NCBI GenBank assembly: GCA_034506255.1
Contig: JAPDPX010000008.1
Span: 62,001 to 126,000 of the forward strand
Length of the DNA: 64,000 bases
Reading direction: 5' to 3'
Origin: a candidate division KSB1 bacterium
GTDB lineage: Bacteria > Zhuqueibacterota > Zhuqueibacteria > Zhuqueibacterales > Zhuqueibacteraceae
Shown: positions 53,149 to 63,336 of the stretch, in pieces
Numbering within the stretch: position 1 is the first letter of the stretch
How the letters are laid out: the number at the start of each line of letters is the position of its first letter
Translations under genes and position numbers: made by a program
Notes under the pieces: model-generated
The model's input: only the letters and a program-made list of their open reading frames with translations
Told to the model about the DNA's origin: nothing
Databases searched by the model: none

Positions 53149-54550
53149 TCTGCGTCTCTTGCAAACGTTTTTTCAAGTAGTCGATTTTTTCACGATAATG
53201 GCGGTTCGCCGGATCCTTCTTGCTGAGCAGCTCGAAAACGCCGATCGCCTTGGCATACTGCCCCTGCGCGGCATAGATCTCACCGAGGGTGGGAGTGACG
53301 ATCTTGTCGCGCGGCTGAAACTCGTTGTTGGACATCGGCGCGACGCTTTCTCCAAACTGCTCCAGCAGGCGGGTGGGCGCGGGCCGCCGGCGGTTCGCCG
53401 GCGCGGCCGTGACGGGCGTGCGTTCGCTGCTGCTGTCATGCTCAGCCGTTTTATCGACCGGCGGCATGGTATCGAAATCAAAATCCAGATCCGCTGCAGG
53501 CCGGGGAGGACGTGCGGCCGGCGAGGGCGGGAGAAAATCCATGTCATCAATTTCGGCGCCGGTGGCGGGCGCAGCCTCGCTCACGGGCGGCCGGGGCACG
53601 TCCGTGGTGTTGAGCGGCGGTGCACCCGCGGGGGTTTTGCGCCCGTAGGGCTGCACTTCGAAACTCTCGATCGGCGGCAAGGGCCTGGCGGCTGGCGGTT
53701 CGGGCGCCGCAACACTTCTTCGCTCCACCGTGGCTGCCGGGCGGTCATCGGCCTCCTCGACGACCTCATCGTTGAAGATGTCATCAAGGATCGAGGAGAA
53801 ACGGGCCTCGTCCGATTTGGTCATGACCACGGTGTTGCTCTCGCCTTTTTTGTCGGCACTGTGATCCAGCGACGGTTCGGGAAGGTTGACCGGTTCAGGC
53901 GCCGGGCGCGCTGCCGGCGGGCTGGTTTTGGCGGAGGCCGCCAGTAATTCTTCATCGGACAAAGGCAGTGCGGTGAGTGGCGGTTTGCGCTCGCCGGATG
54001 TGGGGGAGGGCACCGGTTTGCGGGCCGGTGGTTCCACGGGTTTTGCGGGCATGGGAGTGGCGGTTTTGCGCGCAGCAGGTGCGGGAGGTGTCGCCGGGCG
54101 GCGGGTCGTTGTCGCAGGTGCTGCCGGCGCGGCGACCTGGCTCTGGCGGGCAAACTCATCCACCACCGATTGCACGTAGCTGTCGAGTGGATCAATGTGC
54201 AGAATCTTGCGGTAGCTCATTTCGCAGGTATTGTCCCACTCGATTTCGCGCATCAGATCGCCATACTGGCGATGGGCGGCAATGTGTTTGGGATCAAACA
54301 GCAGCACGCGCTTGAATTCCTTTTCTGCCATGTCATAGAGCTTTTTCTGGCGGTAGCATTTACCGAGCACGAAATGGCCGGTGACATAGTAGGGGTGGCG
54401 GCGCACGCCTTCTTCACAGACCTGGATGGCCTCATCGAGGCGGCCGTTGCGCATCAGGACGTCGGCGACCCGCGCAAAAGTGAGGGAGTCGGGATTTTGC
54501 TGCAGCAAAACCTGCAGCGATTCCAGACGCTCGGTTTCGACTCTAGTCAT
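53138..54550 (-). CDS. TPR protein with long Pro/Ala-rich linker
   Basis: A 470-residue soluble protein without a signal peptide. Residues 1-130 are three or four TPR units ('VADVLMRNGRLDEAIQVCEEGV', 'GKCYRQKKLYDMAEKEFKRVL'). About 135-400 are low-complexity Pro/Ala/Arg with acidic islands ('FSSILDDIFNDEVVEEADD', 'DLDFDFDTMPP'), and a last TPR pair lies at 415-465 ('TLGEIYAAQGQYAKAIGVFELL'). The two TPR ends separated by a flexible linker suggest a scaffold. It sits 46 bases after the synthase-like glycosyltransferase gene, within the same operon; partners are unknown. Confidence 0.85.
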   Translation of the reverse strand: MTRVETERLESLQVLLQQNPDSLTFARVADVLMRNGRLDEAIQVCEEGVRRHPYYVTGHFVLGKCYRQKKLYDMAEKEFKRVLLFDPKHIAAHRQYGDLMREIEWDNTCEMSYRKILHIDPLDSYVQSVVDEFARQSQVAAPAAPATTTRRPATPPAPAARKTATPMPAKPVEPPARKPVPSPTSGERKPPLTALPLSDEELLAASAKTSPPAARPAPEPVNLPEPSLDHSADKKGESNTVVMTKSDEARFSSILDDIFNDEVVEEADDRPAATVERRSVAAPEPPAARPLPPIESFEVQPYGRKTPAGAPPLNTTDVPRPPVSEAAPATGAEIDDMDFLPPSPAARPPRPAADLDFDFDTMPPVDKTAEHDSSSERTPVTAAPANRRRPAPTRLLEQFGESVAPMSNNEFQPRDKIVTPTLGEIYAAQGQYAKAIGVFELLSKKDPANRHYREKIDYLKKRLQETQNAG

Positions 54551-54596
54551 GACAGCTTCCTCAGTTCAAAAGTCCTGCCCGACCTGTTGACCGGTT

Positions 54597-56147
54597 TCAA
54601 CGCGGCTGTAGCAGGCTGATGGAGCGTCCCGCCAGCCAGAAGACGCGCGCCAGCTTGCTGCGGAGCTGCGGCAGCAGCGCCTGCTGCAGCGAGAGCACCC
54701 CGATATAGGCAAAGCCACAGCAAAACAGGAGTTGAAAGGGGATGGCGGCAAACTCGGCATAGTGCAGCGCGATCACCACCCCGGCCAGGCAGTAAATCGC
54801 CAGCAACACTTCCACAATGCCGGTGCCGGCAAAACGAGTGGCCGGTCCGCGCCCGACAAAATACTTCTTGCCCAGAAAATGATCCCGCTCGTTTGCGATG
54901 CAATACTTCGGCGTGCGCTGAAATTCACTGCGGCGGTTGAACATGCCCAGGAAGATGGCGCGGGTGTTGTTGACCGCCAATCCCGTGCTGCCGGCCATGA
55001 ACACCGGAAAATACAGAATGCGCCGCCGCCAGTCCGGATAAAGCTCGCGCTGTGCCGTCATATACATCAAAAACGACCCGAAGAACGCCAGCACGAAAAC
55101 CGAGCTGATGGTAAAGTACAGGTGGTAATCGTTGCCGGCGTCGTTTTTCAGCAGCAGCAGCGGAACATTGAGCAGGCCGGCCAGCAGAATGAACGGAAAC
55201 ACCAGATTGTTGGTGAGGTGAATCGTCGCCTGCAGCTTGACGCGCAGCGGCAAATGCGAACGCCAGACTTGCGGCATAATTTTTTTGGCGGTCTCGATCG
55301 CGCCTTTCGTCCAGCGGAATTGCTGTGATTTCAGTGCCCCGATCTCCGCCGGCAACTCGGCGGGGCACACCGCATCGGCCAGAAACTTGAATTTCCACCC
55401 GCGCAATTGCGCGCGATAGCTGAGATCGAGATCCTCCGTCAGCGTGTCATCCGACCAGTTGCCGGCATCGAGAATGCAGCTCTTGCGCCAAATGCCGGCG
55501 GTGCCGTTGAAATTGATGAAGAAACCGGCACCGTTGCGCGCCACTTGTTCGATCATGAAATGGCCGTCCAGGCCAATAGTCTGGGCGCGCGTCAGCAGCG
55601 AAAAATTCGGATTAAGATGCCCCCAGCGCGTCTGCACCATGCCCACTTGGGGATCGTCGAAGTAGGGGATGGTGCGCATCAGGAAATCGCGCGGCGGAAT
55701 GAAGTCCGCATCGAATATCGCGATGAATTCCCCGCTCGCATGCGCCAAACCCTCTCGCAAGGCACCGGCCTTGAACCCCCGGCGCTGCTCGCGGTGCCAC
55801 AGCGTGATGTCAATGCCGCGGCTGCGGTATTCCCCCACCAGCCGGCGGGAGAGCGCCAGGGTTTCATCCGTCGAATCATCCAGAACCTGGATTTGCAGGC
55901 GCTCGCGCGGATACGTCATGCTGCACACCGCGTGAATCAGCCGCTCAACAACATAATATTCGTTGAAGATGGGCAACTGAATCGTGACTTTGGGATGGTG
56001 TTGCAAGGGCTTGGGCCGCAACCCGTTGACGCGCCGAAACTTTTTGTAATAGTAGACCATCACAAAGCCATGCACGCCAAAGATGAACAGGATCGCAAGC
56101 GCGATGAAATAAAGGGAAAGAACGCCGTATTCCAGCACTGTGTTCAT
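54597..56147 (-). CDS. Processive GT2 glycosyltransferase (cellulose/mannan synthase-like)
   Basis: A 516-residue membrane enzyme. One N-terminal helix, then a GT-A domain with 'VTIQLPIFNEYYVVERLI', 'QIQVLDDSTDET', 'IAIFDADFIPPRDFLMR', 'DDTLTEDLDLSYRAQLRGW' (TED) and 'LKSQQFRWTKGAIE' (QxxRW), and four or five C-terminal helices. D,D,D,QxxRW is the mark of synthases such as CesA/CslA that extrude or extend a polysaccharide or glycolipid. No PilZ domain or BcsB-like partner is present, so a CslA (mannan) or ceramide-type enzyme is possible. ATG 56147 is used; GTG 56174 is an alternative. First gene of the six-gene unit. Confidence 0.9.
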   Translation of the reverse strand: MNTVLEYGVLSLYFIALAILFIFGVHGFVMVYYYKKFRRVNGLRPKPLQHHPKVTIQLPIFNEYYVVERLIHAVCSMTYPRERLQIQVLDDSTDETLALSRRLVGEYRSRGIDITLWHREQRRGFKAGALREGLAHASGEFIAIFDADFIPPRDFLMRTIPYFDDPQVGMVQTRWGHLNPNFSLLTRAQTIGLDGHFMIEQVARNGAGFFINFNGTAGIWRKSCILDAGNWSDDTLTEDLDLSYRAQLRGWKFKFLADAVCPAELPAEIGALKSQQFRWTKGAIETAKKIMPQVWRSHLPLRVKLQATIHLTNNLVFPFILLAGLLNVPLLLLKNDAGNDYHLYFTISSVFVLAFFGSFLMYMTAQRELYPDWRRRILYFPVFMAGSTGLAVNNTRAIFLGMFNRRSEFQRTPKYCIANERDHFLGKKYFVGRGPATRFAGTGIVEVLLAIYCLAGVVIALHYAEFAAIPFQLLFCCGFAYIGVLSLQQALLPQLRSKLARVFWLAGRSISLLQPR

Positions 56148-56237
56148 AAGCTCCGTGACCGTCCCAACCGGCACCGCATGTGCCGCTTGTGACAGAATTC
56201 CTCCTCACCGTTGATTTTTTAGGGAAAGACAAAGGCG

Positions 56238-56266
56238 ATAATAAGTAAATCAAACCTAAAGCGCAA
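56238..56266 (-). promoter_or_regulatory. Candidate sigma-70 promoter for the glycosyltransferase operon
   Basis: On the minus strand TTGCGC (56266-56261), a 17-base spacer and TATTAT (56243-56238) lie about 90 bases before ATG 56147. The surrounding 56215-56275 is AT-rich, as promoters here tend to be. Motif match only. Confidence 0.45.
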
Positions 56267-56312
56267 CTTCTTTATTGAGTTACCGGCCCGCAGGGAGCCC
56301 CCGGTTGCATGC

Positions 56313-56867
56313 TCACCAGCCGGAGACCGTGCGGTTCAGCACCTCGGTGGCGATCTTGGCGATCGCGCTGCTGATCGCGCTCTGCCGGTCACCGGAGTTG
56401 GCGCCCGCCGGCGTGTAGGTACCGAATTGTGTGAGTTCCTCCTCCCACAGCACCTTGCGCTTCTTCACATCATCACATTTGATTTTCACCGTCAGATACA
56501 CGCGGATTTCCTGCACCTGCTCCTCCGCGGTGTAGACGCCCGCCTGTTCATGCAACCGCAAAATGGTGCCGTTCACAATCACATCCGCCACCCGCCGATC
56601 GGCAAGCTTCAACGTGTTGTCCCGGTTGAAGCTCGCAATGATGGCCTCGGTGAGCTGTTCCTTCACGCCGAATTCCGCCGTGCGGTCATCGAAGATGGGA
56701 ACGGCCACGGTCTTCAGATGCGGGTTGGCCGAGCCCGAAAAGGAGTACACTCCGCAACCTGCCAGCAGCGCGCACAGCGCAGTCAGCAGCGACACTGCCA
56801 CCGCTGTTGTGCAGCTGCTCTGCCCCGCGGCTGGTGGGCGCGAGGCCGGGCAAAGGAAATGGTTCAT
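56313..56867 (-). CDS. lptE: LPS-assembly lipoprotein LptE
   Basis: A 184-residue lipoprotein from ATG 56867 (GAGG ten bases upstream), lipobox 'LCALLAGC' with Cys38. The mature part has the LptE/RlpB pattern: 'GVYSFSGSANPHLKTVAVPIFDDRTAE', 'VKEQLTEAIIASFNRDNTLKL', 'ADVIVNGTILRLHEQAGVY' and 'ALASAIAKIA'-like C-terminal helix with 'VLNRTVSGW'. With LptD it inserts lipopolysaccharide into the outer membrane, so this organism probably makes LPS. It follows the sigma-54 activator gene by 174 bases on the same strand. Confidence 0.88.
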   Translation of the reverse strand: MNHFLCPASRPPAAGQSSCTTAVAVSLLTALCALLAGCGVYSFSGSANPHLKTVAVPIFDDRTAEFGVKEQLTEAIIASFNRDNTLKLADRRVADVIVNGTILRLHEQAGVYTAEEQVQEIRVYLTVKIKCDDVKKRKVLWEEELTQFGTYTPAGANSGDRQSAISSAIAKIATEVLNRTVSGW

Positions 56868-57041
56868 CGCAGTCCACACCTCGATGCTTTGCTCACCGCA
56901 ACCCGTCGCGGCAGCCCCGTGAGAGACCGCGGGGCGGACCTTCGGCCTGCAACCAACAGGGTCTGCCCGGGTTTTTCCGCGGGAACAAGGTGCATGTGCG
57001 CCGGACATTCCCCCGGGCCGGCAGGCCCCTGATCGCAGCGG

Positions 57042-58241
<1,200 letters not shown>

Positions 58242-58296
58242 GTCATCTGACGCCGGAGGTTGAAGAATGGCCGGCGAGTTTGCGGGCAGCCGGCAT

Positions 58297-59217
58297 TCAA
58301 CGTTTGTTTTTGAACCATGCCACCGTTTGCTCCAGGCCCTGCTCCAGGTTGACCTGCGGCCGCCAGCCCAGCAGGCGCGCCGCTTTTTCATAAGAGAGAA
58401 CGCTGCGCCGCTGCTCGCCGGGCTTGGCCGGGCCATGCCGTTCCTCGCAGCGGCTGCCGGTCGCCTGATTGAGCAGCCGGAACAATTGATTGACATCGGT
58501 CTCGCGGCCGGTGCCGATGTTGAAGTAATCGCTCACCGGATAGTCGAGCGCCGCCAGGTTGGCCGCCACCACGTCGCCAACGTAGACATAATCGCGTGTC
58601 TGCCGGCCATCGCCGTTGATCACCGCTTGTTCGCCGCTCAGCAGGCGTGCGGTGAAGATGGCCACCACCCCTGCTTCACCGTGCGGGCTTTGCCGCGGGC
58701 CATAGACGTTGGCGTAGCGCAGCAGGACGTACGACAGGCCGTAGCTTTGGCCGAAGAACGCGATGTATTTCTCGCACGCCAGCTTGGTGATGCCATAGGG
58801 TGAGGCCGGCCAGGTGGGATGCTCTTCATCCGCCGGGAAGTGCACCTGTTCGCCGTAAATCGCGCCGCCGGTGGAGGCAAAAATGAATTTCTTCACCCCG
58901 GTCTGCTGCGCCTGCTGCAGCAGATTGAGCGTGCCCAGGATGTTGACTTCGGCGTCATAGCGCGGATCCGCCACCGACTTGCGCACGTCCATCTGCGCCG
59001 CCTGATGATAGACGACCTCGAACTGCTCGCGCCGGAAAATCGCGGCGATCTCCCGGTCGCGAATGTCAACTTGATGAAATCTTGCCTGCGGGTTGAGATT
59101 CTCCTTTCGACCGGTGACGAGATTGTCAATGATGACGACCTCATGGCCCCTGGCCAGCAATGCGTCTGCGATGTGCGACCCGATGAAACCGGCTCCGCCG
59201 GTGACCAACACTTTCAT
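58297..59217 (-). CDS. NAD-dependent sugar-nucleotide epimerase (GalE-like)
   Basis: A 306-residue extended SDR with 'VLVTGGAGFIGSHIADAL' (NAD site), 'YHQAAQMDVRKSV', 'FASTGGAIYG', the catalytic 'SPYGITKLACEKY' and 'LRYANVYGPRQSPHG'. Such enzymes convert UDP-glucose to UDP-galactose or act on related sugars for cell-surface polymers. AAAGGACAG precedes ATG 59217. Context (synthase-like glycosyltransferases and lptE) fits envelope glycan synthesis. Confidence 0.92.
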   Translation of the reverse strand: MKVLVTGGAGFIGSHIADALLARGHEVVIIDNLVTGRKENLNPQARFHQVDIRDREIAAIFRREQFEVVYHQAAQMDVRKSVADPRYDAEVNILGTLNLLQQAQQTGVKKFIFASTGGAIYGEQVHFPADEEHPTWPASPYGITKLACEKYIAFFGQSYGLSYVLLRYANVYGPRQSPHGEAGVVAIFTARLLSGEQAVINGDGRQTRDYVYVGDVVAANLAALDYPVSDYFNIGTGRETDVNQLFRLLNQATGSRCEERHGPAKPGEQRRSVLSYEKAARLLGWRPQVNLEQGLEQTVAWFKNKR

Positions 59218-59345
59218 GCTCTGTCCTTTCTGAATGAAGAAAATGCCCGAAGACTGCTGCCCCTGCTTGGTTCCAGCCTTGACTCACTTTGAGTTCATCC
59301 CTTGCCGGCCGATTCGCCCAGCCACTGACCGCCGGACGATGCTGA

Positions 59346-60668
59346 TCATCCCCCTCCCAAGTGCCGCCGCGCCTTTGCCCCAATGTCAGTCCGGTAGTGC
59401 GCGCCCTCAAAAGAAATTTTGCCGACCGCCGCATACGCCCGCTGGCGTGCCTGCTCAAAGGTCCGGCCCAGACCGGTGACCGCCAACACCCGGCCGCCGT
59501 TGGTGATCAGACGCCCGGCCGCATCTCGCGCCGTGCCGGAATGAAAAACCAGAACCTCTTCCGCCTCGCGCAGCGGCAAACCCGAGATCACCCGGCCGGT
59601 TTGGTATTCTCCCGGGTAGCCGGCAGAAGCCATCACCACTGTCAGCGCCCAGCCGTTTGCAGCCGCGGGCAGCGTCGCCGGCAGCGTGCCATGCGCCATT
59701 TGCCAGAACAGCTCCACCAAATCGAACTCGAGCAACGGCACAATCACCTGCGCTTCCGGATCACCCAGACGGCAGTTGAATTCCACCACCCTGGGGCCTG
59801 CGGCCGTGATCATCAAACCCGCATAAAGCACGCCGCGGTAGGGGCGTCCCTCTGCCGCCAAACCGGCTATCGTGGGCCGCAAAATTTCATTTTCCACCTG
59901 GGCAAGCAGCGCCGGAGTCATCACCGGCGCGGGCGCATAGGCACCCATGCCGCCGGTGTTGGGTCCGCGATCGTGATCGAATACCGCCTTGTGATCCTGC
60001 GCCGCCGGCAGAGTGAGAATATTCGCGCCGTCGCTGAGACACAGTACCGACACTTCTTCCCCCGGCATGAACTCTTCGATGACGATTCGACTGCCGGCCT
60101 GCCCGAACAGGCGGCGTTCAAGCATGGCCGCAGCGGTCGCGATGGCCTCGGCATGCGTGTGCGCCACCACGGCACCCTTGCCGGCGGCCAGACCGTCGGC
60201 TTTGATCACGATGGGCAGGCGGCATTTCTCCAGAAAGCTGCGCGCCCCGGGAAAATCTTCAAAGATCTCGAAAGCCGCGGTCGGAATGCCATGCCGGCGC
60301 ATGAAGACTTTTGCAAAGGCCTTGCTGCCCTCGATCATGGCGGCCGCGCGGGTGGGGCCGACGATCGCCAGACCGGCGGCGGCGAAACTGTCAACGATGC
60401 CCGCCACCAGCGGCGCCTCCGGCCCGACAATGGTCAGATCGATCGCGGTGGCGCGGGCAAAAGCAAGCAGGGCGGAAACATCGGCCGGAGAGATATCGAC
60501 ACACTCGGCCAGTTGCGCAATGCCGGGATTGCCGGGCGCACAATAGATTTTACCGGCGTGCGGGCTTTGTGCCAGCTTCCACGCCAGCGCATGCTCGCGA
60601 CCACCGCCGCCGAGCACGAGCAAACGCACCGGCCCGGCCGGGCGCGCGTTTTTGCCGACAGGGTTCAT
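59346..60668 (-). CDS. purD: Phosphoribosylamine-glycine ligase
   Basis: A 440-residue ATP-grasp enzyme: 'VLGGGGREHALAWKLAQSP' N-terminal loop, 'IVGPEAPLVAGIVD', 'GSKAFAKVFMRRHGIPTA', 'VIKADGLAAGKGAVVA' ATP-binding strand, 'QDHKAVFDHDRGPNTGGMGAYAP', and 'VVEFNCRLGDPEAQVI' metal/catalytic motif. It makes glycinamide ribonucleotide in purine synthesis. The N-terminal ~14 residues before the first strand are slightly longer than usual and the ribosome site is poor, so a start a few codons downstream is possible. Confidence 0.96.
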   Translation of the reverse strand: MNPVGKNARPAGPVRLLVLGGGGREHALAWKLAQSPHAGKIYCAPGNPGIAQLAECVDISPADVSALLAFARATAIDLTIVGPEAPLVAGIVDSFAAAGLAIVGPTRAAAMIEGSKAFAKVFMRRHGIPTAAFEIFEDFPGARSFLEKCRLPIVIKADGLAAGKGAVVAHTHAEAIATAAAMLERRLFGQAGSRIVIEEFMPGEEVSVLCLSDGANILTLPAAQDHKAVFDHDRGPNTGGMGAYAPAPVMTPALLAQVENEILRPTIAGLAAEGRPYRGVLYAGLMITAAGPRVVEFNCRLGDPEAQVIVPLLEFDLVELFWQMAHGTLPATLPAAANGWALTVVMASAGYPGEYQTGRVISGLPLREAEEVLVFHSGTARDAAGRLITNGGRVLAVTGLGRTFEQARQRAYAAVGKISFEGAHYRTDIGAKARRHLGGG

Positions 60669-60746
60669 GGGAATAATGGATGGTCAACCGTTCGTGACGG
60701 GGTGGAGATGAGGCGGCCCGCGGCCATACCGCCCGGCAGCCGCGGT

Positions 60747-62807
60747 TCAGCGCGTCCGACCACGCCGCCGCGTCTTTTTCACCGTGTAGGTCGCGGGAGT
60801 TCTCTTTTTCCCGGTTTTGAGATACTCGATCTCATTGCGCAGCTCGGCAGCGCGTTCGAACTCGAGATGGCGTGCCGCGCTCAGCATTTCCTGCTCCAGG
60901 CGGTCGAGCAATTCCTCGCGCTCGAAGGGCGTCATTTTCTCCCACGCGGAGGCCGACACCGGCGCCTGGGTTTCGCGGTTGTATTTGCTGTCGCCACGCA
61001 CGTCCGCCACCTGGGTCGAGCTGAGAATTTCCTCGGTGCTCTTGTAGATGGTCCTGGGCGTGATGCCGTGGGCCTCGTTGTACTGGCGCTGAATCTCGCG
61101 CCGGCGGTTGGTTTCTTCGATCATCCGGCGCATTGAGCCGGTGAGGGTATCGGCATACATGATGACTTTGCCGTTGGCATTGCGCGCCGCGCGGCCGCCG
61201 GTCTGAATCAGGGAGCGCTCGCTGCGCAGATAACCCTCCTTGTCGGCGTCGAGAATCGCCACCAGCGACACTTCCGGCAAATCCAGACCTTCGCGCAGCA
61301 GGTTCACCCCCACCAGCACGTCGAACTCGGCCAGGCGCAGATCCCGCACAATCTCGACGCGGTCGAGCGCTTCGATCTCCGAATGCAGATAGCGCACGCG
61401 AATGTCCAGCTCGGCGAGGTAATCGGCCAGGTCCTCGGCCATGCGCTTGGTGAGGGTGGTCACCAGCACGCGTTCATGCCGCGCCACGCGCTGGCGGATT
61501 TCGGCGATGAGATCATCGATTTGATTGGCCACCGGCCGCACTTCGACCTCGGGATCCATCAAGCCGGTGGGGCGGATGACCTGCTCGACCACCACGCCGC
61601 CGCTCTTCTGCAGTTCATAGTCCGCCGGTGTGGCCGAGACATAAATCACCTGCTTCATCATGGCTTCGAACTCATCGAATTTGAGCGGGCGGTTGTCCAG
61701 CGCCGAGGGCAGCCGGAAGCCATGCTCGACCAGGGTCTCCTTGCGCGAGCGGTCGCCGTGATACATGCCGTTGATCTGCGGAATGGTGGCATGGGATTCA
61801 TCGATGATGGTGATGAAATCCGCGGGGAAATAGTCGATCAACGTGAACGGCCGCTGGCCGGGTGCGCGTCCGGAGAGGTGGCGGGAGTAGTTCTCCACGC
61901 CGTGGCAGGTGCCGATCTCCTGCAACATCTCGAGGTCGAAATTGGTGCGCATCTCCAGCCGTTGCGCCTCCAGCAGTTTGTTGTGCGCACGCAACCAGGC
62001 CAGGCGCTCGGCCAGCTCTTCGCGAATGGCGGCGAGGGCGCGCAGCATTTTCTCGCGCGGGGTCACGAAATGCTTGGCCGGAAAAATCGCCACGCTGTCC
62101 ACCTCGCCCAAAATCTCGCCGGTGAGCGTGTTGATCTGCGCGAAAGATTCGATCTCATTGCCGAACATCTCGATGCGGTAGGCTTCGCGCTCATAGGCCG
62201 GGATGACTTCGATGACGTCGCCGCGCACGCGAAAAGTGCCGCGTGCAAAATCGAAGTCATTGCGGGAATACTGCATGTCCACCAGCCGCTCCAGAATGCG
62301 GTTGCGCTCGATGCGCTGCCCGCGGCTGAGCATGAGCAGCTCCGCCTTGTAATCTTCCGGATCGCCCAGGCCATAGATGCAGGAGACCGAGGCCACAATC
62401 AGCACGTCGCGGCGGGAAAGCAGCGCACTGGTGGCCTTCAGGCGCAGCCGGTCGATCTCGTCGTTGATGGCCGTGTCTTTTTCGATGTAGGTATCCGTGC
62501 TCGGCACATAGGCTTCCGGCTGGTAATAGTCGTAGTAGCTGATGAAATACTCCACCGCATTGCGCGGGAAGAAGCCCTTGAATTCACCATAAAGCTGGGC
62601 GGCGAGTGTTTTATTATGAGAAATGACCAGTACCGGCCGATTCACGTTGGCAATGACATTGGCCAGGGTGAAAGTTTTGCCACTGCCGGTCACACCCAGC
62701 AGGGTTTGATGCTTTACACCGCGCAACAACCCCTCGGTAAGCTCTTGAATGGCCCGGGGTTGATCACCGGTCGGCTGATAGTCTGAGACGAGTTCAAACT
62801 TGTCCAT
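60747..62807 (-). CDS. uvrB: UvrABC excision nuclease subunit B
   Basis: A 686-residue UvrB of full length. 'LLGVTGSGKTFTLANVI' is Walker A; 'YYDYYQPEAYVPSTDTYIEKD' forms the DNA-probing beta-hairpin; 'ITIIDESHATIPQI' is the DExH box; 'LTKRMAEDLADYL', 'VGVNLLREGLDLPEVSLVAILDADKEG' and 'QTGGRAARN' are later helicase motifs. The C-terminal UVR domain ('LLDRLEQEMLSAARHLEFERAAELRNEI') binds UvrC. It verifies DNA damage in nucleotide excision repair. ATG 62807 lacks an obvious Shine-Dalgarno. A near-consensus promoter and a palindrome lie upstream. Confidence 0.97.
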   Translation of the reverse strand: MDKFELVSDYQPTGDQPRAIQELTEGLLRGVKHQTLLGVTGSGKTFTLANVIANVNRPVLVISHNKTLAAQLYGEFKGFFPRNAVEYFISYYDYYQPEAYVPSTDTYIEKDTAINDEIDRLRLKATSALLSRRDVLIVASVSCIYGLGDPEDYKAELLMLSRGQRIERNRILERLVDMQYSRNDFDFARGTFRVRGDVIEVIPAYEREAYRIEMFGNEIESFAQINTLTGEILGEVDSVAIFPAKHFVTPREKMLRALAAIREELAERLAWLRAHNKLLEAQRLEMRTNFDLEMLQEIGTCHGVENYSRHLSGRAPGQRPFTLIDYFPADFITIIDESHATIPQINGMYHGDRSRKETLVEHGFRLPSALDNRPLKFDEFEAMMKQVIYVSATPADYELQKSGGVVVEQVIRPTGLMDPEVEVRPVANQIDDLIAEIRQRVARHERVLVTTLTKRMAEDLADYLAELDIRVRYLHSEIEALDRVEIVRDLRLAEFDVLVGVNLLREGLDLPEVSLVAILDADKEGYLRSERSLIQTGGRAARNANGKVIMYADTLTGSMRRMIEETNRRREIQRQYNEAHGITPRTIYKSTEEILSSTQVADVRGDSKYNRETQAPVSASAWEKMTPFEREELLDRLEQEMLSAARHLEFERAAELRNEIEYLKTGKKRTPATYTVKKTRRRGRTR

Positions 62808-62904
62808 TGGCAAAACAAAAACTGCCATCTCTGGGCGGCATGATGGCATGATAAGAAAGACTGGCAACCTGTTCGTTGCAAATTCACAGCCAAATCACGG
62901 AAAA

Positions 62905-62917
62905 TGCCAATTTGGCA
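62905..62917. promoter_or_regulatory. Candidate operator palindrome in the uvrB leader
   Basis: TGCCAATTTGGCA is a 13-base perfect inverted repeat around a central T. It lies about +6 to +18 relative to the predicted uvrB start, a usual repressor position. A LexA-type SOS operator is the obvious idea, but the sequence does not match a LexA box I know. Confidence 0.4.
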
Positions 62918-62929
62918 AGTGACACGGCG

Positions 62930-62958
62930 AATATACATCCTCATGCCACCAATGTCAA
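62930..62958 (-). promoter_or_regulatory. Near-consensus sigma-70 promoter for uvrB
   Basis: On the minus strand TTGACA (62958-62953), a 17-base spacer and TATATT (62935-62930), predicting a start near 62923. This is one of the best promoter matches in the window. The rest of 62808-63336 carries only this promoter, the palindrome just below, and the promoter of the isomerase gene. Confidence 0.65.
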
Positions 62959-63235
62959 GCTGCGCGGCTTGGCTGAAAAGGTGTCACAGGTCCCCTCATG
63001 AGATCTGCTACAGCTCCGCGGTGGCATGAAGCTTCACAGCAGCAATTGCAAGCCATGGCCCCGCCGTTGAATCAATCATAAATGCAAGTCATGTCCGGCC
63101 ATGAGAGGCTGCAGCCGGCCGGTGACACGGAAAGGCCTGGCCGGGCGAAAATTTCAGCAATCCGGCCGGGCACATGATGCCGCCGGCTGTGTCCCGCTTC
63201 ACCCTGACGCCATTTGTGCCGCGGGGAAAAACACC

Positions 63236-63264
63236 TTGCAAATCAAAGCCCTCCAGTGTATATT
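63236..63264 (+). promoter_or_regulatory. Candidate sigma-70 promoter for the isomerase gene
   Basis: TTGCAA (63236-63241), a 17-base spacer and TATATT (63259-63264) lie about 70 bases before ATG 63337. Motif match only. Confidence 0.5.
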
Positions 63265-63336
63265 TCGCGCTTGTAAATTGAAAACTTGACGCGCTGAATT
63301 GCGGCGCCCAGCTTTAAACCTCTGGAGTTTTCCGTC

